64,000 bases of DNA from assembly GCA_017618715.1 (NCBI GenBank), contig JAFZTS010000026.1:43693-107692 (forward strand), given 5' to 3'. The notes under the pieces are model-generated. The model saw only the letters and a program-made list of their open reading frames with translations. It searched no databases and was not told where the DNA came from. This DNA comes from Bacteroidales bacterium. GTDB lineage: Bacteria; Bacteroidota; Bacteroidia; Bacteroidales; UBA3663. The translations under genes were made by a program, and so were the position numbers. Shown here one piece after another: positions 11,158 through 19,189 of this stretch (its first letter is position 1; the number at the start of each line of letters is the position of its first letter).

Positions 11158-11799
11158 TCAGTTCAGCAGTTCACAAACCTTTTCGTAATCGAGCTTGGTG
11201 AAGTCATTGATGACGTGGTGACTCAGTTGAGCTACCACAGCTGGGTCATTCGTGGTGGTAAGGCCGATGGTGAAGATGCCCGAAGCCATACCGGCCTGCA
11301 GACCGTTGATGGCATCCTCGAAGACCACGCACTCGCTGATGTCTAGGCCGAAAACCTTGGCACCCAGCAGGTAGCAGTCGGGGGCAGGCTTGGAGGCCGA
11401 AAAATCTTCGCTGGTCAAGATGCGCTCGAAGAGGTCGTTGAAGTGAGGCCTCTGTGCAGCCACGGCCTTCATCTTCATCTGGTTCGAACTGGTGATGACG
11501 GCACACTTCACACCATGCCGACGGCAGTCCATGATGAATTCTTCGGCACCGGGCACCCAATCGTAGTGCATCTGCATTTCCCATTGGTTCAATCCTTCGG
11601 TGATGATGGCTTGCACTTCAGGGTCGGGGAAGTATGTGTCGAAAATCTGCACCAAGGTCATCCCTTTGATCTTGTACTCCAGTCGGTCGATGTCGGGACG
11701 GAACCTGCGGCATGTTTTGCCCCAGAATACGGAGTATTGCCCTTCGGTGTCGAAGAGAGTGCCATCGAGGTCGAAAAGTGCTGCCTTGAATGTTTTCAT
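11158..11799 (-). CDS. HAD-superfamily hydrolase, beta-phosphoglucomutase-like (subfamily IA)
   Basis: From the ATG at 11799 the protein is 213 residues and starts MKTFKAALFDLDGTLFDT. All four HAD motifs are present: D10/D12 in DLDGT, Ser/Thr in ITSSN, Lys in KPAPDCY, and the acidic pair in VFEDAINGL. Members are sugar-phosphate phosphatases or beta-phosphoglucomutases. The frame is open upstream to 11919, but a TAACTTTG -7 box at 11826-11833 and the terminator of the next gene at 11876-11910 lie in that stretch, which fixes the start at 11799. Substrate unknown. Confidence 0.88.
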   Translation of the reverse strand: MKTFKAALFDLDGTLFDTEGQYSVFWGKTCRRFRPDIDRLEYKIKGMTLVQIFDTYFPDPEVQAIITEGLNQWEMQMHYDWVPGAEEFIMDCRRHGVKCAVITSSNQMKMKAVAAQRPHFNDLFERILTSEDFSASKPAPDCYLLGAKVFGLDISECVVFEDAINGLQAGMASGIFTIGLTTTNDPAVVAQLSHHVINDFTKLDYEKVCELLN

Positions 11800-11825
11800 C
11801 AGAAAAATAGTTTGTTTAGAGGGTG

Positions 11826-11833
11826 CAAAGTTA
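11826..11833 (-). promoter_or_regulatory. -7 box (TAACTTTG) of HAD gene
   Basis: On the reverse strand TAACTTTG lies 26 bp upstream of the HAD ATG. No convincing TTTG is found at the right distance, so this is a partial promoter match. Confidence 0.5.
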
Positions 11834-11875
11834 CGAAATAAAATGGCAAAATGGTTGGATATAGCGCGATTATTG

Positions 11876-11910
11876 AAAAAAAACGTGCCAATCTGAAACG
11901 ATTTGGCACG
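11876..11910 (-). terminator. Rho-independent terminator after sigma factor/membrane protein operon
   Basis: On the reverse strand an 8-bp perfect stem CGTGCCAA/TTGGCACG with an 11-nt loop is followed by eight T residues. It lies 24 bp after the stop codon of the membrane protein gene ending at 11934. Confidence 0.85.
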
Positions 11911-11933
11911 CTTTATCAACTCGGGGAGTCAGT

Positions 11934-12518
11934 TCACTCCGTTTTCATCACATCCTCAATCTGGTCGATGATCTCCTGGTATTGGCGCTGCGTCTTGAAG
12001 TAGATTGTCATGCCGCATACGAAGCCGATGGCACCACCGAAGCCACCTCCTAGCAACAACGGCATCATGTCGTCGGGACCGTTGACACGATATACCTCAT
12101 AGACGAACCAGGCAAGCCAGAGCATCACAGCGGGGATGCCGAAGAGGAGCCATTGTGTGTCGAATTTCTTGGCACGAGCCACATTCTTTCGGGCTTCGAG
12201 CAGGTCATTGCCCATCAGGCTGGCGCTGTTCAGATTCCGGTTGTTCCAGATTTGAGCTCCCGCACAAATTAACATAAAGATGCTGGTGCCGATCCAGAAT
12301 GCCATCGAGAATCCCACCAGCTTGTAGAATACCCAATAGCTGTAGGGAACCATAAGAATGGCAATCGTAGTAAGGATATAGTTGCGGCGATTAAGACTCC
12401 TCATGTTCTTGCGCATTGACTGGCGGATGAGCTTGTCGTTCACTATCTCCTGTTTTTCCAGCTTCTTCTTCAAAATGTTCATCTGCTGACGCATTTCGTT
12501 CAATTCAAATTCGCTCAT
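11934..12518 (-). CDS. Small membrane protein paired with ECF sigma factor
   Basis: A 194-residue protein: an N-terminal charged segment likely to form a coiled coil (MSEFELNEMRQQMNILKKKLEKQE..), then four hydrophobic segments at about 48-65, 70-90, 120-138 and 146-165, and a cytoplasmic tail (YQEIIDQIEDVMKTE). It follows the sigma factor by 13 bp and shares its terminator. The position is that of an anti-sigma factor, but no zinc-binding anti-sigma motif or FecR domain is visible. Similar membrane proteins follow ECF sigma genes in other Bacteroidota. Role as sigma regulator is inferred from location only. Confidence 0.75.
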   Translation of the reverse strand: MSEFELNEMRQQMNILKKKLEKQEIVNDKLIRQSMRKNMRSLNRRNYILTTIAILMVPYSYWVFYKLVGFSMAFWIGTSIFMLICAGAQIWNNRNLNSASLMGNDLLEARKNVARAKKFDTQWLLFGIPAVMLWLAWFVYEVYRVNGPDDMMPLLLGGGFGGAIGFVCGMTIYFKTQRQYQEIIDQIEDVMKTE

Positions 12519-12531
12519 AATGGGTGTAGTT

Positions 12532-13011
12532 TTAATTGTTTGACATTTGCTTAAGTTGCTCTTTGATTCTGTACAGTCGGACGCTGACATTCTTGGCCGA
12601 GATGCCGACGATTTGCGCAATCTCCTCGTAACTGAGGTCTTCGAGCCAGAGCAGGACGATGGCGCGGTCGAATGGTTTGAGCAGGGAGATGCGCTTGTGG
12701 AGCATATCCACTTGCTGGGTGTCTTCGTCCCTGTCCTCAAACAGGTCGATGTCCATGGTCAGGCGGACAGTCTCGTTGCGACGCTTTTTCCTGTCGATCG
12801 AGATGCAGGTGTTGAGGGCGACGCGATAGATCCATGTCTTGATGTCGCTGCGATGCTCGAAGCCCTCGAATCCGTTCCAAAGGTTCACGAGCACCTCCTG
12901 GAACAGGTCGTCAACTTCGTCGGCATCCTGTGAGAACATGTAGCACACAGTGTAGATCGTACTCTTGTGCTTGGCTACGGCTTGCGTAAATGCGGTTTCT
13001 AATGCTGTCAT
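12532..13011 (-). CDS. RNA polymerase sigma factor, ECF type
   Basis: About 159 residues from the ATG at 13011 (MTALETAFTQAVAKHKSTIYTVC). Region 2 is present (DEVDDLFQEVLVNLWNGF.., IKTWIYRVALNTCIS), and region 4 carries the helix-turn-helix (YEEIAQIVGISAKNVSVRLYRIKEQL). An in-frame ATG at 13041 would add ten residues, but homologous ECF factors begin close to the LETAF segment. It is the first of two genes that end at the terminator at 11876-11910. It recruits RNA polymerase to an unknown regulon. No clear cognate promoter is recognised. Confidence 0.92.
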   Translation of the reverse strand: MTALETAFTQAVAKHKSTIYTVCYMFSQDADEVDDLFQEVLVNLWNGFEGFEHRSDIKTWIYRVALNTCISIDRKKRRNETVRLTMDIDLFEDRDEDTQQVDMLHKRISLLKPFDRAIVLLWLEDLSYEEIAQIVGISAKNVSVRLYRIKEQLKQMSNN

Positions 13012-13118
13012 TGTCGTTCTGTAGAATAAATTTTCACCCATTAGACGTAATGTTTGTCAAATAACTACACGAAAAACCATATTTTTTTTCAAAGAAGAGG
13101 ATTTTTTTTCGAAAATAC

Positions 13119-14111
13119 TCATTTCAACAAGTGTTTTTCCCTCCACGCACGTGTACGCACAGTGAAATTCTGCTCAAGGCAATCTTTGTAGAGCCAGGGT
13201 TCGCAGCTGTGTATGTCGCCCACGTTGATAAAGTCCTTGTAAGGGCGGTATTCCGTACCCGGATATCCTTCGACAACGAGGACGTGGTATTGTGGCGATA
13301 GAGTCACTGTGATGGAATCGTGGAGTAGGGCCGGAGTGTCGTCGGTGGTCCAGTTGACGGGATTGATGCCGATACAGGTGGCTGCAATGACAGATTTCAC
13401 ATACTTCACGTCTTTCACCGTGTTGTAACAGATGGTCACACCCGTGTCAGCCTCTCCTTGTGCGGGACGGATGTGGTGGCACGTTAAGGTGTCATCGGGT
13501 GTCACCTTGTATCCAAGTACATAGGCCGCAGCCAGTTGCGCATAGGTCTCGTCGTCGATGTGTTTCAGCAGTTCCACAACGGCCATGCCTCCCTGGCTGA
13601 ATCCAACCAGAATGAGCGGACGCTTCTTGTCCCTATGCTGCTCGAAGTGGTCGAAGGCCTCACAAACGTCGCGCATTGCCAAACGAGTGCGTCGGCTGAT
13701 GGTGTCCTCATTCAGTGTCACGAACCCGTCGATGGTCGAATGTCGGTAGAAGGGCGCATAGAAACGGTTCCCGCGCGACATGTAGTCAGCCACGCCATTG
13801 ATTTCGATGCCCATGTGTCGGCGATGTTCAGGGTTCCACACGTCGGCGTAGTGACTGACTTGCCCGTCACCGGTTTGCCAGTCTTTTTCCCAGGTCGAAA
13901 CGATGTAGAACACGTCGGCTCCCGTCCCGTCGCGGTCACCATCAACCTTTACCCACATTGTCGTATCGGAATAATCGGGGGCTTGGGGTACATGCTCCGA
14001 CTCGGTATGGGTGATGACAATCGGATGCCGATGTGACTTGCACGAGACAATAGAGAGTGCGCTGCAGTAGAAGAGGATTACAGCGATGATCCATAACTTT
14101 GTTTGCTTCAT
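13119..14111 (-). CDS. DUF3089 alpha/beta-hydrolase lipoprotein
   Basis: From the ATG at 14111 the protein has 330 residues. The signal sequence ends in a lipobox (SIVSC, C24), so it is probably a surface or periplasmic lipoprotein. The nucleophile elbow GFSQGG and the arrangement around it (FYAPFYRH.. upstream, CHH.. and EYRPYKDF downstream) match the DUF3089 family, alpha/beta-hydrolases of unknown substrate. It is a single gene between the ECF operon and the GH2 gene. An upstream start at 14156 is possible but would place extra charged residues before the signal sequence. Family likely; activity unknown. Confidence 0.82.
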   Translation of the reverse strand: MKQTKLWIIAVILFYCSALSIVSCKSHRHPIVITHTESEHVPQAPDYSDTTMWVKVDGDRDGTGADVFYIVSTWEKDWQTGDGQVSHYADVWNPEHRRHMGIEINGVADYMSRGNRFYAPFYRHSTIDGFVTLNEDTISRRTRLAMRDVCEAFDHFEQHRDKKRPLILVGFSQGGMAVVELLKHIDDETYAQLAAAYVLGYKVTPDDTLTCHHIRPAQGEADTGVTICYNTVKDVKYVKSVIAATCIGINPVNWTTDDTPALLHDSITVTLSPQYHVLVVEGYPGTEYRPYKDFINVGDIHSCEPWLYKDCLEQNFTVRTRAWREKHLLK

Positions 14112-14244
14112 GATGAATTGCAATAGGTTTCGAGTCTGTTCGGAATAACGCTGCAAAGTACGGGAAAAAACTTGAGATATGCAAGTTTTTTGCGAAAAAA
14201 TGTCCTATCGAACCATTCGCAGGTTCAATAGGACTTGTAAACCT

Positions 14245-16956
14245 TTATTGGCTTATACTGTCGAAGTGCATCAGGTAGGTATCGTATTGGGTCAGGAAGG
14301 GTTGGAATGGCAGCGGAACATCTGCCGGGTTGATAAACAACGTATAGGGTTCCTGTGAGAATTGTTCCTTGCTGATCCGATATAAGAAGAATGAGCCACT
14401 GATGCTTCCAACCGTCTTGGCAATCACCGGGTAATCGGTGACCGATGACTTTGGTCCCTGTCCCGATACAGCAGCATTGACCGAAAGGACGATGCCGCGG
14501 TCGGTCTGTTCGAAGTTCAGGTTCATGCTGTCGGCAGCAATCAGCAGACCATTGCCTTCGGCATCGCTGATAAGAGCGGCTTCCACTCCCAAGCGGTTGC
14601 CTTCGAAGTAGAGGTCGTCCATGTGCTTTGCCCAGAAGCCATAACGGTTGGCCTTGTCACGTCCAGGATAGGAAGGAAGCGGTCCCTGTCCGATCCACTG
14701 CACACGGTCTAACCTTTCGTCGAGCAGGAAAGCGATACCCAGCTCGGAGAGGAACGTGTCGGACGTGTCGGGGGTGAACGTGTATTCAACCTTCAGTCCA
14801 TTGTCCTCGTCGATGGTGTTGAGCACAGTCTTCACATAGGGATTGTCTAAAGGTTGCAGATACTTCTCGATGCGGCGATCTTTCAGTTTCAGCATTTCGC
14901 ACATCGTCGGTTTGCGTCCCACTCGAACCATAGGCTCCTTTTGCACCAGTGACATCGGGTCCCCGCTTCCCTGCCAATTCCAGTTGGGCTTGTTCAGCAC
15001 AAAACTCTGATGCAGGAAGACGTGGCCTTGTGCGTCCTCTATGTCGAACTGTAGCAGCGACAGTCCGTTCTGCTGGGGAAGGGTGAGCCGATAACGGGTA
15101 GAAGAGCGGGCTTTGCAATCGGGGGAGAAAGCTCCACGCATCACCGTGTCGCGGTCATTGGTCAGCGTCCAGTGGAGAGTGACATTGTCCTTCAGGTTGA
15201 TGAAGTCGTAGCGATTTACGATGCCAAGTTCATCGCCTTTGACTTCCGACACGAAAGCGCGGGCATAGTTGTGCTGCAGTTCGTAGTAGTTAGGCAGAGG
15301 CGTGCGGTCGGCATAGAGCAGACCATCGGTGCCCTGGTTGCCGCACATCTCGAAGCCTCCTTCGGGCGAAGTGAAGACGCGTTCCTCATAGCCGTATCGA
15401 TCCTTCAAAGCATCCTTGAAGGGCATGCCCTGATCGACCCATTCCCAAACGCTGCCTCCTGCGATGCAGGGTGTGCGCTCGATGATCTCCCAACGCTTGT
15501 CGTGGTCTTCGAACGAAATGCCCAGGGTGTGAGTGTACTCGGTGAAGATGACTGGGCGGTCGCTTCGCTGGAAGAAGTCAGCCACGTGCGACACCGACGG
15601 ATAGTGGGGCGCATAGATGTCGGCCACTTTGGGGAAGTCGTAGTTGAAGCGGCGGAAATAACTGCCCACTTGCGGATAGCAGATAGGGCGGACGGGGTCG
15701 AGTTCACGTTTCACGTAATCTCCGAGTTGAACGCAGATGTCGGTCAGGGGGTTCTCGTTGCCCAGACTCCAGATGAGCACTGAGGCATGGTTCTTGTCGC
15801 GTCGGATGGTGGCTTGGGCACGTTGCTGGATGACGGGGTAGAAGGTGGGATTTGACAGGTTCTTGTCGCCATAGCCGAAGGGCACCTCGTCGATGACGTA
15901 GAAGCCCAGCGAGTCTGCGAGTTCGTAGAAACGCGGTTCGCGGGGATAGTGCGAGGTGCGGATGTAGTTGATCGAAGCCTCTTTCATGAGCCGCATGTCA
16001 CGCAGGATGCTGGCTTCGTCGATCACCTTCACGGTCTTTGGGTCAGTGCTGTGACTGGTGACGCCGCGTAGCTTGATGGGGCGTCCGTTCAACTTCAGCA
16101 TATTTCCGTCGATTGTGAGTTCGCGGAACCCGAATTTGTGTTCGAACATCTGCAGCAATATCCCTTTATCGTAAACCTTTGTGCGTAATATATATAAATA
16201 AGGTGTCTCGGCTGTCCATGGTTTGGGATTCTCCACTTTTGTGGTCCCCACTGCTTGGCCATTCGTATCCAATATCTCGTGTTCGACCACAGTACTCTTC
16301 CTTGCGTTGGCCACTTCGGTCTTCACTTCGACTTCACCATTGAGACGGGCATGGATGGTGAGGTCGCTAAGGTGAATCTGCGGGACGGCCATCAGGGTCA
16401 CATCGCGGAAGATGCCACTGGGCGCCCAGTCGTCGTTGTAGTCGAAGTCGCTGCCAGGGAAAACCGTGATGACACGCATTGCAAGATGTTGCTCGGGGAC
16501 CTTCTTGTTCAGATAGGGGGTGATGTCGAAAAGTGCCGTGTTGTAACCCGATCGCCAGGAACCTGCTCGTTGTCCATTGATCCAAAGGTCGTATCCATAG
16601 AGTACGCCGTCGAGGCGAAGCACAATGCGCAGGCCTCTCCAGGCTTCGGGAATACTGAAGGTAGTTCGGTAGTAGCCTGTCAGCGAATCGGCGTGATGAT
16701 AGGTGGGGGTGCAAAGACCATACGCTTCCCAGCATCCCGGTACGTCAATCTTGCTCCACGTCTCATCCGGTATCGGTACGGAAAGATCATCCGTGATGCC
16801 TTCGACCACCTTGATGTCCCAAACGCCATTCAGGCTTCGTTTCATCTGAGGATCTGTCACTGGTAGAATGCCTTGAAAGGCATCCATCACTTGGGCAGTA
16901 GTGGAGGAAAGGAGGAGGGCAAAGAGGATGAAGAGAGAGAAGAGGAACTTTCTCAT
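14245..16956 (-). CDS. Secreted GH2 beta-galactosidase-type glycosidase of the pectin locus
   Basis: From the ATG at 16956 the protein has 903 residues, with a signal peptide (MRKFLFSLFILFALLLSSTTAQ). A sugar-binding domain, Ig-like domain and TIM barrel are followed by a LacZ-like small-chain region (VQWIGQGPLPSYPGR). Acid/base E401 (SLGNENP) and nucleophile E473 (FTEYTHTLG) are 72 residues apart, as in GH2 enzymes. Its ATG overlaps the stop of the upstream gene as ATGA (16953-16956), so translation is coupled. It is the fourth gene of the susC-susD run and probably trims beta-galactose or a related sugar from rhamnogalacturonan side chains. Confidence 0.92.
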   Translation of the reverse strand: MRKFLFSLFILFALLLSSTTAQVMDAFQGILPVTDPQMKRSLNGVWDIKVVEGITDDLSVPIPDETWSKIDVPGCWEAYGLCTPTYHHADSLTGYYRTTFSIPEAWRGLRIVLRLDGVLYGYDLWINGQRAGSWRSGYNTALFDITPYLNKKVPEQHLAMRVITVFPGSDFDYNDDWAPSGIFRDVTLMAVPQIHLSDLTIHARLNGEVEVKTEVANARKSTVVEHEILDTNGQAVGTTKVENPKPWTAETPYLYILRTKVYDKGILLQMFEHKFGFRELTIDGNMLKLNGRPIKLRGVTSHSTDPKTVKVIDEASILRDMRLMKEASINYIRTSHYPREPRFYELADSLGFYVIDEVPFGYGDKNLSNPTFYPVIQQRAQATIRRDKNHASVLIWSLGNENPLTDICVQLGDYVKRELDPVRPICYPQVGSYFRRFNYDFPKVADIYAPHYPSVSHVADFFQRSDRPVIFTEYTHTLGISFEDHDKRWEIIERTPCIAGGSVWEWVDQGMPFKDALKDRYGYEERVFTSPEGGFEMCGNQGTDGLLYADRTPLPNYYELQHNYARAFVSEVKGDELGIVNRYDFINLKDNVTLHWTLTNDRDTVMRGAFSPDCKARSSTRYRLTLPQQNGLSLLQFDIEDAQGHVFLHQSFVLNKPNWNWQGSGDPMSLVQKEPMVRVGRKPTMCEMLKLKDRRIEKYLQPLDNPYVKTVLNTIDEDNGLKVEYTFTPDTSDTFLSELGIAFLLDERLDRVQWIGQGPLPSYPGRDKANRYGFWAKHMDDLYFEGNRLGVEAALISDAEGNGLLIAADSMNLNFEQTDRGIVLSVNAAVSGQGPKSSVTDYPVIAKTVGSISGSFFLYRISKEQFSQEPYTLFINPADVPLPFQPFLTQYDTYLMHFDSISQ

Positions 16957-19079
16957 AGTTTCAGGTATCTTAGATCGAGTTTGATATACTGATGGTTCTT
17001 GTTCCAATGCTCGAAGAGGCCAAGAGGCTTTTGTAAAGCCTTGCCGTTCTGCTTATAGACTGTGCCGCTGGGAGCGTCGGGTATCGAAGCAGCCTCGCGC
17101 AGATATTCGTCACAATAGTTGAGGCTGCCGAATTCGGGCCATTCGTTGATGATGATGTCCATGCCCACGGCATCGCAGGCCACTTCGTCCTGCGACACGA
17201 TGATAGAGCAAGCCCAGTCGCCTCCGAAGGGCTCCTTCATCCACTTGGGATTGGGAGCACCATTCACGTCGCGCGACCCGTAAGTGCCGTCGATGAGGAA
17301 GAGCAGGGCTTTCTGCCCCATATCCTTATGCGCCATCCAGTCGACAAAGGTCTTGTAGCCAGGCTTGCCGTTACGCTTGTCCTGACTCACGTTGTTGTGG
17401 GCATTCTGTCGCCAAAGCAGGTTGATGTCGGTGGCTCCATACCAGTTCTTGCTAGTCAGTGTCACACCTGGCCCCGAATGGGTCTTGAGCAATGCCGAGT
17501 TGATGAGGTAGTCGGCATCGACGATGCACTTCGCAAGGCCACGTGCCATCTTGCCATTGTCGGTCGAGTAGGTGATCTGTTCGGGATAGTATTCGCACTT
17601 CTCGCGACCATCTCCTCCGATGTTGTCGATCATCCGAACGTCGGGGAAGGCACGATGCACCTTGTTGTAGATACTGTCGGTAATGGCACGACTGGGTTCA
17701 CAGAGAATGATGTCCTGTGGACGCACACCTCCCTCGTTTACCAGCGAACGCACCAAAGCAAGGGTGATGAAAGGCGACGAGTTGAGTTCGATGGTGTCAT
17801 GATGGGTGATGGCGTTGTTCATATTGAGTTTGATGGCGATGGTCTCGCCCCGCTTGTAGCCCCGTTTGCCGCGTCCATGCTCCTTGTTGAAGTGAGTGAA
17901 TAGGGCTTTCCATGCCTTCTGCGGCGTAGATTCGCCTGTCAGTTGCATCACGGCTTCGGGAATCATGGCATTGGCCTTGGCCTGGTCGTTCCAGCGATCC
18001 TCTACCCAAAGTCCCGTCTTGCCATCCCATTGGGCAACGCCGGGGTTGTGGATCCAAGCCACACGACCGGGATGGATGCCACGTCCCATACCGATCGGTT
18101 CATTGGGTGCGACGAAGAGTTTGGGTGCTTGTGGATTGAAGTCTCCGAAGAACATGCGGTCGCGGTTGACGGGTTCGCTGAGCAGCTGGATGGTGGTCGA
18201 AGGGCCCAGGTCGGGGTCCTTCCATGCTTTCAGTTCCCAAACCTTGCGGCCATCCTTGTCAATCTCGATGGCCTGCACGGGGGCATTGAGGGTATCCATG
18301 GGCTCCTTGTTCCATTCGTTGTACCAGTTGTTGACGATGTGCCCTCCATCCTTCAGGCGAATAGCCTTTTGTGGTTGTGTTACACCATAGTCGGTCGTGT
18401 TCATCTCCCACACGGTCTGTCCCTGGCGATTGATTTCCTGGATATGTCCTTTTCGTCCGGTGATGAGGATGTTACCCTTGGGCAGTTCCTGTACAGACCA
18501 TGGCAGGAAGCCGTCCCAATGATCGACTTCTTGTCCCGCACTGTTGAATTCGTGAATGCAGCCCAATGACATGTTGGCTATAAGTAAGGTGCCGCGCGAT
18601 GTGAGGCGTGCATTGCGAAACTGTCCGTGTACCGAACTCTTTTCGTTGACGGGAAGTTCGAACTCACTGACGATGCGGCAGGTTGGCACTTCCATCACCA
18701 CAACCTTGGCTGGCCGACCGTTTTGTACAAAGACGACGTGTGTCTGTCCGATGGGTTGCAGGGTATGTATCTCTGTCCCTTCGGGGGATGCGTAACTCCA
18801 CAGGGTCTTTCCTTCCATGTCCATCTCTGCCACACCATACTGGTGAGCCACCATGATGTGGCCATCATTGAGCAGGATGGCATCGCTGATTTCGCCACAC
18901 TTCAGTTGGTCGTCATAGCTCCAGGCAATCTGTCCATCTTTTACAATGAATATTCGGCGCAGTTTGCTTTGTCCGGCATAGAAGAAGTCATGCCGAGCGA
19001 GGTTCGTATCGATTGCTTCTTGTGCAAAAGTACTGAAGAACAGTCCTGCAAGTGTGAATAGTGTAATTATATGTTTCAT
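16953..19079 (-). CDS. Exported PQQ-like beta-propeller fused to DUF362
   Basis: A 708-residue protein with a signal peptide (MKHIITLFTLAGLFFSTFAQ). Residues about 25-330 form repeated blades of the PQQ/outer-membrane-lyase propeller kind (GQIAWSYDD, GKTLWSYASPEG, GQTVWEMNTTDYG, GRKVWELKAWKDP). Residues about 390-690 match DUF362 (ETIAIKLNMNNA, VRPQDIILCEPSR, YLINSALLKTHSGPGVTLTSKNWYG, SQDEVACDAVG). DUF362 proteins are usually cytoplasmic and linked to iron-sulfur proteins; here the domain is exported and no ferredoxin cluster is seen. The gene lies between susD and a GH2 gene and overlaps the latter by ATGA. Role unknown; glycan recognition by the propeller is a guess. Confidence 0.8.
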   Translation of the reverse strand: MKHIITLFTLAGLFFSTFAQEAIDTNLARHDFFYAGQSKLRRIFIVKDGQIAWSYDDQLKCGEISDAILLNDGHIMVAHQYGVAEMDMEGKTLWSYASPEGTEIHTLQPIGQTHVVFVQNGRPAKVVVMEVPTCRIVSEFELPVNEKSSVHGQFRNARLTSRGTLLIANMSLGCIHEFNSAGQEVDHWDGFLPWSVQELPKGNILITGRKGHIQEINRQGQTVWEMNTTDYGVTQPQKAIRLKDGGHIVNNWYNEWNKEPMDTLNAPVQAIEIDKDGRKVWELKAWKDPDLGPSTTIQLLSEPVNRDRMFFGDFNPQAPKLFVAPNEPIGMGRGIHPGRVAWIHNPGVAQWDGKTGLWVEDRWNDQAKANAMIPEAVMQLTGESTPQKAWKALFTHFNKEHGRGKRGYKRGETIAIKLNMNNAITHHDTIELNSSPFITLALVRSLVNEGGVRPQDIILCEPSRAITDSIYNKVHRAFPDVRMIDNIGGDGREKCEYYPEQITYSTDNGKMARGLAKCIVDADYLINSALLKTHSGPGVTLTSKNWYGATDINLLWRQNAHNNVSQDKRNGKPGYKTFVDWMAHKDMGQKALLFLIDGTYGSRDVNGAPNPKWMKEPFGGDWACSIIVSQDEVACDAVGMDIIINEWPEFGSLNYCDEYLREAASIPDAPSGTVYKQNGKALQKPLGLFEHWNKNHQYIKLDLRYLKL

Positions 19080-19107
19080 GTTTTAAGATTAAGATGCAGT
19101 TTTAGTG

Positions 19108-19139
19108 ATAAAGGCCACATCTCCCGATGTAGCCTTTAT
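19108..19139 (-). promoter_or_regulatory. Stable hairpin between susD and the DUF362 gene
   Basis: A 14-bp stem (ataaaggccacatc/gatgtagcctttat, one wobble or mismatch) with a tetraloop lies 50 bp after the susD stop. No U-run follows, so it is more likely an mRNA-stability or partial-termination element separating susCD from downstream genes than a true terminator. Confidence 0.5.
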
Positions 19140-19189
19140 TGTGTAAGGAATAATAACTACTAATATATCAATTTACATGAGAAACGATT

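Noticed and set aside
11800..11919. Longer start for the HAD gene at 11919
   Set aside because: The stretch contains the upstream gene's terminator and a -7 promoter box, so it is untranslated.
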